12,436 nucleotides of DNA from CAZCGA01 sp964498075 (GTDB taxonomy: Bacteria; Desulfobacterota; Binatia; HRBIN30). The stretch lies in NCBI GenBank assembly GCA_964498075.1, contig CAZCGA010000168.1, forward strand, positions 1 to 12,436, in the 5' to 3' direction. Below, in pieces: positions 1-7,779 of the stretch. Under the pieces are notes generated by a model. It was not told the DNA's origin and made no database searches. It worked only from the letters and a program-made list of their open reading frames with translations. Position numbers and translations under genes: made by a program. The stretch's first letter is position 1, and each line of letters begins with the position of its first letter.

Positions 1-926
1 CGCGCGCGCGACCGGTCGAAGCGGGTGCGCAGGCGGCCGAGCCCTTCGAGGGCATAGGCGTGCACCGGCTCGGTGGCGCCCTTCACGTTGAACTGCCCGA
101 GGTCCTCGAGCGCGAAGAAGCCCTCGACGCGCTGCGCGGTCGTTGCGGTGAGGTAGATTTTGCCCGCCTCGGCGAGCGCTTCCATGCGCTGCGCGAGCCC
201 CACCGCGTGGCCTTGCGCCGTGTAATCCATGCGCAGATCGTCGCCGATCTTGCCGACCACGACCTCGCCCGAGTTGATGCCGATGCGCGTCGCCACGTCG
301 AGACCGCGCTCGCGGCGCAGCTCCTGGGCGAAGCGGCGCAGCTCGTCGCGCAGATGCAGCGCCGCGTAACAGGCCCGCTGCGCGTGATCCTCGTGCGCGA
401 TCGGTGCACCGAAGAGCGCCATGATGCCGTCGCCGGTGTACTGGTTCACCGTGCCCTCGAAGCGGTGCACGCCGTCGGTGAGGATCTGGAAGAAGCGATC
501 GAGGATCGTGTGCCACTGTTCCGGATCGAGCTGCTCGGCCAGCTCCATCGAGCCCTTGACGTCGGCGAACAATACTGTGACTTGCTTGCGCTCGCCCTCC
601 AGCGCGGATTTCGATTGCAGGATCTTGTCGGCGAGATGTTTCGGGGTGTAGGAGCGGGGCTCGGGTGATCGCTGGGAGGGCGAGGCTCCCGCCGAGCCAT
701 CTTCGACGTCACCTGAGGCTCGGCGGGAAGCTCGCCCTCCCGTTGGAGCCCAGGCAAGGACCTTGCCCTCGCGCGCCGCCACTCCCTGCACATCGACTAG
801 CTCCTCGATCAGCTCGTCCAGCTCGTCGCCGACGAGCCCCAGCTCGCGGCCGAGGGCGCGCACGGAGAGGCGGCCTTGCTGCTCGAGGACCTGGCGGGCG
901 CGCTGTAGCTTATCCACGAAGCTCAT
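1..926 (-). CDS. Partial cyclase-ATPase signalling protein with N-terminal winged-helix-like domain (third tandem paralog, C-terminus beyond window)
   Basis: The frame stays open from an ATG at 926 to the window edge, giving 308 complete codons and no stop. Residues 1-60 form a short helical domain (MSFVDKLQRARQVL... ending GKVLAWAP) resembling the winged-helix-like N-terminus of some cyclase/ATPase proteins, from memory of the family; the sister genes have zinc ribbons here. Residues 62-90 are a linker encoded by a palindromic repeat. YTPKHLADKIL (93-103) leads into a class III cyclase domain (about 112-295) with metal Asp at FADVKGS (D122) and TGDG (D166). The usual substrate Lys is Gln (Q162) and the transition-state Asn is Gly (G243); Arg R247 is kept. 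The sequence stops just before the expected AAA ATPase. The ATG overlaps the stop of the previous gene as ATGA, and GAGGAG (940-935) lies 8 nt upstream, so the start is well supported. Role inferred: cyclic-nucleotide signalling in the cytoplasm. Confidence 0.9.
   Translation of the reverse strand, partial: MSFVDKLQRARQVLEQQGRLSVRALGRELGLVGDELDELIEELVDVQGVAAREGKVLAWAPTGGRASRRASGDVEDGSAGASPSQRSPEPRSYTPKHLADKILQSKSALEGERKQVTVLFADVKGSMELAEQLDPEQWHTILDRFFQILTDGVHRFEGTVNQYTGDGIMALFGAPIAHEDHAQRACYAALHLRDELRRFAQELRRERGLDVATRIGINSGEVVVGKIGDDLRMDYTAQGHAVGLAQRMEALAEAGKIYLTATTAQRVEGFFALEDLGQFNVKGATEPVHAYALEGLGRLRTRFDRSRA
674..741. repeat. 68-bp imperfect palindrome inside the cyclase linker
   Basis: The arms at 674-698 and 717-741 are inverted copies that match at 23 of 25 positions by hand alignment, with an 18-bp loop. 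The left arm begins GGGAGGGCGAGG and the right arm ends CTCGCCCTCCC. The element lies wholly inside the reading frame and encodes roughly residues 63-83 of the partial cyclase. Its size and symmetry suggest a REP- or MITE-like element. The first half also occurs in the linker of the broken paralog at 9337-9356. Confidence 0.85.
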
Positions 927-3900
927 CGCGTCATCTCCTCGATCTCCGCCGTGATGCGGTCGGCGTTCGGCCCGGCGCCCATCTCGCGGTAGAGGTCGCA
1001 GGCATGCTCGAGCTCGCGGCGCGCGTCGTCCGGCCGGCCGTCGCGTCGCAAGAGGGCGGCGCGCTCACCGTGGATCTCCGGCACCAGGCCCAGGGCGCCG
1101 ACCTTGCCGGCGATCCGCTCCGCTTCCGCCAGGGCTGCCTCGATGTCTTGAGGGACAGCGCCCTCCATGCGCAGCAGGCGCGCATGCACCACGTGGGCGT
1201 ATACCAGCGGCACGACGAGCTCTTGGTGTCGAGCATGGTCCAGGCCGGCCTGCACCTCGCGGCGCGCCAGCGCCAGATCGCCGCGCGCCAGCGCCACATG
1301 CGCCAGCCAGCTGTGGGTGTCGGTGGCCAACTGGCGAAACGTCGTGTTCTCCGTCGACAGGCGAAGCGACTGCTCCAGGGCTTGACGCGCCTCATCCCAC
1401 TTCCAATTCAAAGCGAGGGCCTGTCCCAGGTAAAGAAGGAGCCACACGCGGACGCCAGCGGTCCCGCCAAGCTCGTCGAAGGTTTCGACAGAGCGCTGCG
1501 CCACGGCGAGGGCTGCCCGGTAGTCTCCTCTGACCCGGCCCTCGATCACCGCGAAAGCGCCGCAGGCGGCTTGCGTAAGACGATGCCGCCGGCTGGGGTC
1601 GGCCAGGGCCTGCTCGATGAGCGCCGCGCCCTCGGCGACGCGGCCGCCCATAACCATTGCCGCACCGCAAAGGGCGCGGAAGAAGATCAAGGGGCTGTAC
1701 ATGACCACCTTCGCCCCCGCCTCGATATCGTCGCCACAGAGTGCGATACCCGCCTCGCCGTGACGTAGCCCGAGCGTCATGCTTTCGGTGTGATAGTTGA
1801 GGGTGGCGCAAGCCCACCTGGCCCCGATCTCTACCTCGATATCACCGGACTGCTGGGCATCGGCGAGCGCTTGGCGAGCCAGATCATGGCTGCCGGGCTG
1901 ACCCGAATAAAGGAGGAAGCAGGCGTAGGCAAATTTGCTGCGCGCGAGCGAAGACAGGTCACCGGCCCGTTGCGCGAAGTCCCGTGCCTGCTCGAACAAC
2001 GCCCGACCGCGCTCGGGCGTCGCGCCGCGGCGGCTCTCGATCCAACAGAGCTGGGCGCGGGCAGCGGCGGCGAAAGAGAGGCGCTCGCGTGTTTCGGGTA
2101 ACTGACCGAGCAGGTGACAGACCCGTTCCCAGTGGCGCACGGCGCTGGACACGTCGGCCATGCCCGCATCGAGGGCGGCTTCTCGGTGCCAGTGCGCCGC
2201 GGGCTCGATCTCGCCGGCTTCGTCCCAGTGATACGCCAGCAGGGCCGGCGCCGCACCCGGCTCTTCGAGGGCGCGCGCTAGTGCGGCGTGCACGGCGCGA
2301 CGCCGCTCCTGCAGCTGCGAGCCGTAGGCGACCTCGTGGGTGAGCGGGTGCTTGAAGGCATACTCGGCCACCGGATAGAGGGCGCGCTCAAAGAGAAAGT
2401 CGAGATCGCAGAGCAGGCGCAGCGCGCCGTCGAGCTCGGCGGCGGGGAGCGGTGCCCGGCCGTGTGCTTCGATGATCTGTGCCAGCAGCGGCCGCGCGAA
2501 GTTCTTACCAATGATGCCGGCGGTCTGCAGCACGCGCTTCTCGCGCTCCGCCAGCCGATCGATGCGCGCCGCCAGCACCGCCTGCACGGTGGGCGGAATC
2601 TCGACGCGCTCGACGGACCCGACCAGGCGATACGCCCCGGGCGCGCCGACCAGCCGCTCCGCTTCGATCAGCGACGCGACGACCTCCTCGGTGTAGAAGG
2701 GATTGCCGGCGGTGCGCGCTTCGATGACCGCCGGCAACTCGGCCACGCTCGGATCGGGTCCGAGCAGTTGCCCGAGTAGGGTCCGGAGCGCCTCGCTGCC
2801 GAGCGGCGTCAGCGGCAACTGCTGATAGTCGGAGCGCTGCATCCAGTCGGCCCGGTACTCGGGACGGAAGTTGCCCAGCAGCAGCGTGCGCGTCCCCCGC
2901 GCCGCCTCGACGAGCTCGGCCAGGAACGCGTCGCTCGCCGGGTCGATCCAATGCAAATCGTCGAAGAAGAGCACCACCGGCTCGCGCTCGCTACGGGCAC
3001 GCACCAGACGGCGCGTGAAATCGTGCAGCTGCTGCTGGCGCACCGACGCGTCGAGCTCGTCGACCGGGCGCTCCGGATCGGGCACGCGCAGGAAGTCCCA
3101 GATCAGGGGCAGCGCGTTGTCGAAGGCGCGATCGAGCAGGAGCAAGCGCCCGGCGATCTTCTCGCGCGCCACGCGCGCACTGTCGCCGTCGGCGAGACCG
3201 AAGTAGCCGCGCAGCAACTCGAGGATCGGCAGATGCGCCACGGTCTTGCCGTGGGCCGGGCAGTGCGCTTCGTACACGGCAATGCCACGGGCGCGGCAGC
3301 GCTCGGTGAACTCGAAGCACAGCCGGCTCTTGCCGACGCCGGCTTCGGCCACGACGCCGACGATCCGCCCCTGTCCGGTCTGCGCATGCTGCATCGCGGC
3401 TTCGAGCAACCCCATCTCGGTGTCGCGACCGACGAAGGTCGACAGCCCGCGCGCCCGCGAGCGGTCGAGACGGGTGCGGAATGGGCCAACGCCTTCGAGA
3501 TCGAATAGCCCCACCGGCTCGCTTACACCTTTGACCTTGGTACGACCGAGGTCCTGCAGTTGGAAATATCCGGTAACCAGCCGCGCCGTGTGCTCAGACA
3601 GGCAGGCGTGCCCCGACTCGGCGAGCCCTTCCATGCGCTGCGCCAGGCCGACAGTGTGTCCCTGAGCCGTGTAGTCCATGCGCAGATCGTCGCCGATCTT
3701 GCCGACGACGACGTCGCCGGAGTTGAGACCGATGCGCACCCCGAACGGCACCCCGTGCCGGACCCGGACCTCGTTGGCGTACTCGCGCACGGCATCGCGC
3801 AGATGCAGCGCCGCGTAGCAGGCGCGTTGGGCGTGGTCCTCGTGCGCAATCGGCGCGCCGAACAGCGCCATGATGCCGTCGCCGGTGTACTGGTTCACCG

Positions 3901-4372
3901 TGCCTTCGAAGCGGTGCACGCCATCAGTGAGGATGGCGAAGAAGCGATCGAGAATCGTGTGCCACTGTTCCGGGTCGAGCTGCTCGGCCAGCTCCATCGA
4001 GCCCTTCACGTCGGCGAACAGCACGGTGACTTGCTTGCGCTCGCCTTCGAGGGCGGACTTGGATTGGAGGATTTTGTCGGCGAGGTGTTTGGGGGTGTAG
4101 GCGCTGGGGGAACGCGATGCACTTGTAGCGGCGGGTCTCAGACCCGCGTGCTTTGCCGCGCCGGGTTCAACCGTCCCTGAGGCGGGTTTGAAACCCGCCG
4201 CTACATTGGAAGAGGAAGGACCGGCCACCGAAGCGCCGCACTTGTTGCAGAACTTGGCATTGGGCGGCAGTTGCGCTCCACACTGCGCACACGCAGGCAC
4301 CAGCGGGCTGCCGCATTCGAGGCAGAAGCTGGACTCGGCAGGGTTGGCGTGACCGCACGCCGGGCAGTTCAT
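923..4372 (-). CDS. Zinc-ribbon class III nucleotide cyclase / AAA ATPase / TPR protein (second tandem paralog)
   Basis: This 1149-residue protein reads as a complete one-component signalling protein. Two zinc ribbons have CxxC pairs C3/C6, C17/C20 and C28/C31, C42/C45. A repeat-derived linker (about 51-90) follows, then YTPKHLADKIL (92-102) and a class III cyclase domain (111-295). The metal Asp residues D121 (FADVKGS) and D165 (TGDG) are present. T235 sits at the Asp/Thr substrate position, as in class IIIb cyclases. The usual Lys is Q161 and the usual Asn is G242; Arg R246 is kept. A STAND-like AAA domain follows, with P-loop AEAGVGKS (342-349) and Walker B VVLFFDDLHW (466-475). The remaining half (about 640-1149) is helical and TPR-like. 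The ATG overlaps the upstream stop as ATGA, and GGAG (4384-4381) lies 8 nt ahead. The protein has no signal peptide or obvious membrane segment. The cyclic product and the ligand are unknown; ATPase-gated cyclase control is inferred from the architecture. Confidence 0.95.
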   Translation of the reverse strand: MNCPACGHANPAESSFCLECGSPLVPACAQCGAQLPPNAKFCNKCGASVAGPSSSNVAAGFKPASGTVEPGAAKHAGLRPAATSASRSPSAYTPKHLADKILQSKSALEGERKQVTVLFADVKGSMELAEQLDPEQWHTILDRFFAILTDGVHRFEGTVNQYTGDGIMALFGAPIAHEDHAQRACYAALHLRDAVREYANEVRVRHGVPFGVRIGLNSGDVVVGKIGDDLRMDYTAQGHTVGLAQRMEGLAESGHACLSEHTARLVTGYFQLQDLGRTKVKGVSEPVGLFDLEGVGPFRTRLDRSRARGLSTFVGRDTEMGLLEAAMQHAQTGQGRIVGVVAEAGVGKSRLCFEFTERCRARGIAVYEAHCPAHGKTVAHLPILELLRGYFGLADGDSARVAREKIAGRLLLLDRAFDNALPLIWDFLRVPDPERPVDELDASVRQQQLHDFTRRLVRARSEREPVVLFFDDLHWIDPASDAFLAELVEAARGTRTLLLGNFRPEYRADWMQRSDYQQLPLTPLGSEALRTLLGQLLGPDPSVAELPAVIEARTAGNPFYTEEVVASLIEAERLVGAPGAYRLVGSVERVEIPPTVQAVLAARIDRLAEREKRVLQTAGIIGKNFARPLLAQIIEAHGRAPLPAAELDGALRLLCDLDFLFERALYPVAEYAFKHPLTHEVAYGSQLQERRRAVHAALARALEEPGAAPALLAYHWDEAGEIEPAAHWHREAALDAGMADVSSAVRHWERVCHLLGQLPETRERLSFAAAARAQLCWIESRRGATPERGRALFEQARDFAQRAGDLSSLARSKFAYACFLLYSGQPGSHDLARQALADAQQSGDIEVEIGARWACATLNYHTESMTLGLRHGEAGIALCGDDIEAGAKVVMYSPLIFFRALCGAAMVMGGRVAEGAALIEQALADPSRRHRLTQAACGAFAVIEGRVRGDYRAALAVAQRSVETFDELGGTAGVRVWLLLYLGQALALNWKWDEARQALEQSLRLSTENTTFRQLATDTHSWLAHVALARGDLALARREVQAGLDHARHQELVVPLVYAHVVHARLLRMEGAVPQDIEAALAEAERIAGKVGALGLVPEIHGERAALLRRDGRPDDARRELEHACDLYREMGAGPNADRITAEIEEMTR
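4123..4204. repeat. 82-bp double palindrome inside the zinc-ribbon/cyclase linker
   Basis: The outer arms at 4123-4146 and 4181-4204 are inverted copies that match at 22 of 24 positions by hand alignment. Each begins or ends with TGTAGCGGCGGGT. Each arm is itself a small palindrome (GCGGGTCTCAGACCCGC and GCGGGTTTGAAACCCGC), separated by about 34 bp. The element is translated in frame as an AAGFKPA...HAGLRPAAT-type linker. Motifs of the AGFKPA/AGLKPA type are, from memory, a typical read-through product of this repeat kind in environmental genomes. Confidence 0.88.
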
Positions 4373-7300
4373 GCAACCAGCTCCCGCTCCAGCGCCTCAG
4401 CCCGCAGGGGCGCGCCGATCTCCCGCCACAGGCGCGCTGCCTCACGCAGCTCGCGCTCCCGGACGGCATGGTCATCGCGCAACGCCGCGAGCCGGGCGCG
4501 CACCTCGTGCACTTCGGGCTCGAGGCTGCGACCGCCGGTTTCCTCGACCAGTGCCGCGGCGCGGGCGATGGCCTGCTCGATGGCGTCGCCGGCCATCGTT
4601 CCAGACTCGGCGCACAGGGCGCGCGCCAATACGAGCTGGGCCTGGCACTCCCAGAAGCGCGCTTGCTGTTGCACGCCACGCTGCACGGCGGCCTGCGCCG
4701 TCTGCCGAGCCCGGGACGGGTCGCCGGCCTGGAGGTACGCGTCGGCGAGATCCGCGAGCATGCGTACCTCGAGTTGTAGGTTCGTACGGCGTTCGCGGGC
4801 GATGGCGATCGCCTGCTCGAGCTCGCGCGTCGCCTCAGCGACTTCGTTGCGATCGAGCTGGGCTTTGCCGAGCACCCAGTGGGCCAGCGACAGCGACAGG
4901 GAGCTGCCGTTCTTCTCGGCGATGCGGATCGATTCGCGAGCGTTGGCGAGCAGGGGCTCGACATCGCCGCGCATAGCGTCCATCACCGCCTGGACTGTGC
5001 GGATCCAGCCGATCACTTCCGTAACCTCGACACGGCGCCCAAGATCGAGAGCGCGCTCCATCTCTTGCCGTCCCTCATCGAGGCGACCCATCAGGGCGAG
5101 CACCCAGCCCCGACGCGCGATCGCCCAGACATAGTCGCTCCCGCCCCAGATCTCGCGCCCGTAGGTCACGTCGCGCTCAGTGGCTGCGGCCAGCTCGTCA
5201 CACGCCGCGACCGCCTGCGCGAGGCGGCCGGTATTGAAAAAGCCGGCGATGCGCCCCCCCTTGCACTCGGCCACATAGAGCGGGTCGCCGGAGACGCGCT
5301 CGACGATACCCAGCATCTCCTCGATCTGCTCGATCGAGCCCAGAAGCTCTCCGCTCAGTTCGAGGACGACGCCGTAGGTGCCCAGGAGATTGCACAGCAG
5401 CATCTCATCAGCGCCGCGGGCGGCAAGCTCCCGGCCTTTGTCGACGATCGCCCGCGCTTCTTCCGCCGGCATGCCGAGACGAAAGCCGAACAGCAGCAGT
5501 CGCCAGCAGGCATGGCCGGCGAGACTCGCAGCCTCCGCGTCGCTGACACGGGCACCGGCGAGGTCCAGCACCTTGCGCCAGTGGGTGCGCGCCGCCGCGA
5601 AGTCGTTCGCTTCCACCCACTCGGCGGCGCGCCGGTGCCAGCGCGCCGCCTCCATCATCTCGCCCGCCTCCTCCCAGTGGTGCGCGAGCAGGGCAGAGCG
5701 CTCGTCGAGCTTGTCGGGGTGGGCGGCTTGAATCGCCCGCGCCACGGCAGCATGGGTGCGGCGCCGCCGTTCCTGCAGCTGCGAACCGAGCGCGACCTCC
5801 TGGGTGAGCGGGTGCTTGAAGGCGTACTCGGCCACCGGATAGAGCGACTTCTCGTAGAGGAACTCGGCCTGCTTGAGGTGGCGCAGCGCCTCGTCGAGCT
5901 GCGGTCGTGGGAGGTCGCCCACAGCCTCGAGAATGCTTCCAGGGAACTCCTTGCCGATGACCGCCGCGGTCTGCAGCACTTGCTTCTCGCGCTCCGCCAG
6001 GCGGTCGATGCGCGCCGCCAGGAGCGCTTGCACCGTTGCCGGAACGTTGAGCTGCTCGACCGCCGTCGCCAGTCGGTAGTTGCCACGCTCGCCTTGCACC
6101 TGCCCCTTCTCGATCAACGACTGGATCACCTCCTCGGCAAAGAACGGATTGCCACCGGTACGGGCGTGGATGGCCTTTGCCAGGCCCGCGATGCTGGGGT
6201 CGTGCCCGAGCCAGTCGTCGAGCAGCTCGCCGATCGCCTCGGGACCGAGCGGTGCCAGCGGCAGCTGGTGGTAGTAGGAGATCCGCATCCAGTCGGCGCG
6301 GTACTCGGGGCGGAAGTTCACCAGCAGCAGCATCGGGGTGCCGGCGACGGCATCGACCCACTGCGCCAGAAACGCCTCGCTACCGCCGTCGATCCAGTGC
6401 AGATCTTCGAGCAGGACCACTCCCGGCCCGTCGCGATCGCTGCGCTCGAAGAGGCGCTTCAGCACGCCGAAGAGCTGGCGTTGGCGCGCCTCGGGATCCA
6501 TGCGCGGGGCAGGGCGCTGCGCATCGGGCACGCCGAAGAAGTCGAAGAGCAGCGGCAGCGCCTCGCGGAAACCCTCGTCGATGAGCAGCAGGCGCCCGGC
6601 GATCTTCTCCCGCGCCAGCTGGTCGCTGTCGTTCTCGGTGATGCCGTAGAAGTCGCGACACACCTGCAGGATCGGCAGGAAGGGGATATTCTTGCCGTGG
6701 GCGACGCCGCGTCCCTCGACTGGGGTGAGCCCGCGGGCGCGGCAGCGTTCGAGGAATTCGAAACACAGGCGGCTCTTGCCGGTACCGGCCTCGGCGACGA
6801 CACCGACCACCTGGCCGTTGCCGGCGCGTGCTTGCGCCAGCGCCGACTCCACCGTCTGCATGTCGGGGTCGCGTCCGACGAAGCGCGTCAGCCCGCGGGC
6901 CCGCGACACCTCGAAGCGCGTGCCGAGCTTCCCAACCCCGCGCAGCTGGTAGACACGGACCGGCTCGCTGACGCCCTTGACCGGAAACTCACCGAGGTCT
7001 TCCAGATCGAAGTAGCCTTCCGCTAGCGCCGCGGTGCTGGCACTCAGATAGGCGGTATCCGGCGATGCCAGCGCCTCCATGCGCTGCGCCAGCCCGACGG
7101 TGTGCCCCTGGGCCGTGTAGTCCATGCGCAGATCGTCACCGATCTTGCCGACCACCACTTCGCCGGAGTGCAGGCCGACGCGGCAGGAGAGCGTCAACCC
7201 GTGCTCGCGCTTCACTTCGCGGGCATGGGGCCGCAGCGCTTCCAAGAGATGCAGTGCCGCGAAGCACGCCCGCTGCGCGTGATCCTCGTGCGCAATCGGT

Positions 7301-7767
7301 GCGCCGAACAGCGCCATGATGCCGTCGCCGGTATACTGGTTCACCGTCCCTTCAAACCGATGCACGCCCTCCGCGAGGATCTGGAAGAAATGGTCGAGGA
7401 TCTTGTGCCATTCCTCTGGATCGAGCTGGCCGGCGAGGTCCATTGAACCTTTCACGTCGGCGAACAGGACGGTGACTTGCTTGCGCTCGCCTTCAAGGGC
7501 GGACCGTGAGGTAAGGATCTTGTCGGCGAGGTGCTTGGGCGTGTAGGAAAGGGGGGCGGGTGTAGGGGGTCGGGTGTCGGGTATTTCATTCGACCCCCCA
7601 GACGCAACACCCGACACCCCGAGAGCAGCGCCGCACTTGCGGCAGAAGCTGGCGTTCGGGCTGGCGGCGGCACCGCACGACGGGCAGCCGTATTCCAGCT
7701 TGGTTCCGCAACCCTCGCAGAATGCCGAGTCAGATGGGTTGTGATGGGCGCACGCTGGGCAGTTCAC
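4369..7767 (-). CDS. Zinc-ribbon class III nucleotide cyclase / AAA ATPase / TPR protein (first tandem paralog)
   Basis: This 1132-residue paralog has the same architecture as its downstream neighbour. Its two zinc ribbons have Cys at 3, 6, 17, 20, 28, 31, 42 and 45. A repeat-encoded linker (about 50-73) leads to YTPKHLADKIL (75-85) and a cyclase domain (94-280). Metal residues D104 and D148 are present and T218 is at the Asp/Thr position. Q144 and G225 replace the usual Lys and Asn; R229 is kept. The AAA domain has P-loop AEAGTGKS (325-332) and Walker B VVLLEDLHW (450-458). The TPR-like C-terminus (about 630-1132) is much less similar to the next paralog than the front half. The start is GTG at 7767, chosen because AGGAGG (7779-7774) lies 6 nt upstream and because MNCPAC starts the sister genes. 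It is 3 nt from the upstream ATPase stop and overlaps the next gene by ATGA. Function is inferred as ligand-gated cyclic-nucleotide signalling. Confidence 0.95.
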   Translation of the reverse strand: MNCPACAHHNPSDSAFCEGCGTKLEYGCPSCGAAASPNASFCRKCGAALGVSGVASGGSNEIPDTRPPTPAPLSYTPKHLADKILTSRSALEGERKQVTVLFADVKGSMDLAGQLDPEEWHKILDHFFQILAEGVHRFEGTVNQYTGDGIMALFGAPIAHEDHAQRACFAALHLLEALRPHAREVKREHGLTLSCRVGLHSGEVVVGKIGDDLRMDYTAQGHTVGLAQRMEALASPDTAYLSASTAALAEGYFDLEDLGEFPVKGVSEPVRVYQLRGVGKLGTRFEVSRARGLTRFVGRDPDMQTVESALAQARAGNGQVVGVVAEAGTGKSRLCFEFLERCRARGLTPVEGRGVAHGKNIPFLPILQVCRDFYGITENDSDQLAREKIAGRLLLIDEGFREALPLLFDFFGVPDAQRPAPRMDPEARQRQLFGVLKRLFERSDRDGPGVVLLEDLHWIDGGSEAFLAQWVDAVAGTPMLLLVNFRPEYRADWMRISYYHQLPLAPLGPEAIGELLDDWLGHDPSIAGLAKAIHARTGGNPFFAEEVIQSLIEKGQVQGERGNYRLATAVEQLNVPATVQALLAARIDRLAEREKQVLQTAAVIGKEFPGSILEAVGDLPRPQLDEALRHLKQAEFLYEKSLYPVAEYAFKHPLTQEVALGSQLQERRRRTHAAVARAIQAAHPDKLDERSALLAHHWEEAGEMMEAARWHRRAAEWVEANDFAAARTHWRKVLDLAGARVSDAEAASLAGHACWRLLLFGFRLGMPAEEARAIVDKGRELAARGADEMLLCNLLGTYGVVLELSGELLGSIEQIEEMLGIVERVSGDPLYVAECKGGRIAGFFNTGRLAQAVAACDELAAATERDVTYGREIWGGSDYVWAIARRGWVLALMGRLDEGRQEMERALDLGRRVEVTEVIGWIRTVQAVMDAMRGDVEPLLANARESIRIAEKNGSSLSLSLAHWVLGKAQLDRNEVAEATRELEQAIAIARERRTNLQLEVRMLADLADAYLQAGDPSRARQTAQAAVQRGVQQQARFWECQAQLVLARALCAESGTMAGDAIEQAIARAAALVEETGGRSLEPEVHEVRARLAALRDDHAVRERELREAARLWREIGAPLRAEALERELVA
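7565..7619. repeat. GGGTGTCGGG-type palindrome inside the first paralog's linker
   Basis: GGGTGTCGGGT at 7572-7582 pairs perfectly with ACCCGACACCC at 7609-7619. A second pair, GGGGGTCG (7565-7572) with CGACCCCC (7591-7598), competes for the same bases. Immediately outside, 7557-7582 carries an irregular direct repetition of GGGTGTNGGG. The element lies in frame in the linker between the zinc ribbons and the cyclase domain and differs in sequence from the repeats in the two downstream paralogs. Confidence 0.75.
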
Positions 7768-7770
7768 AGA

Positions 7771-7779
7771 TCACCTCCT
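7771..7779 (-). promoter_or_regulatory. Shine-Dalgarno for the first cyclase, overlapping the ATPase stop
   Basis: AGGAGGTGA on the minus strand contains both a full-consensus AGGAGG and the TGA stop of the DUF4143 gene. The spacing from AGGAGG to the GTG at 7767 is 6 nt. This fixes the GTG as the start and implies that terminating ribosomes can reinitiate, so the ATPase and the cyclases are probably co-translated. Confidence 0.85.

Noticed and set aside
1..10. CG dinucleotide run at the window start as a Z-DNA or simple repeat
   Set aside because: It encodes the Ser-Arg-Ala-Arg stretch conserved at this point in all paralogs and is explained by coding.
665..1768. A 367-codon open frame on the plus strand
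   Set aside because: It lies antisense to the TPR region of the second cyclase and the start of the third, is rich in Arg, Ala and Gly, and has no recognisable motif or ribosome site.
4879..7026. A 715-codon open frame on the plus strand
   Set aside because: It is the antisense shadow of the first zinc-ribbon cyclase. The minus-strand frame has full domain motifs and coupled start and stop; the plus frame shows no recognisable domain and arises from GC-rich codon bias.
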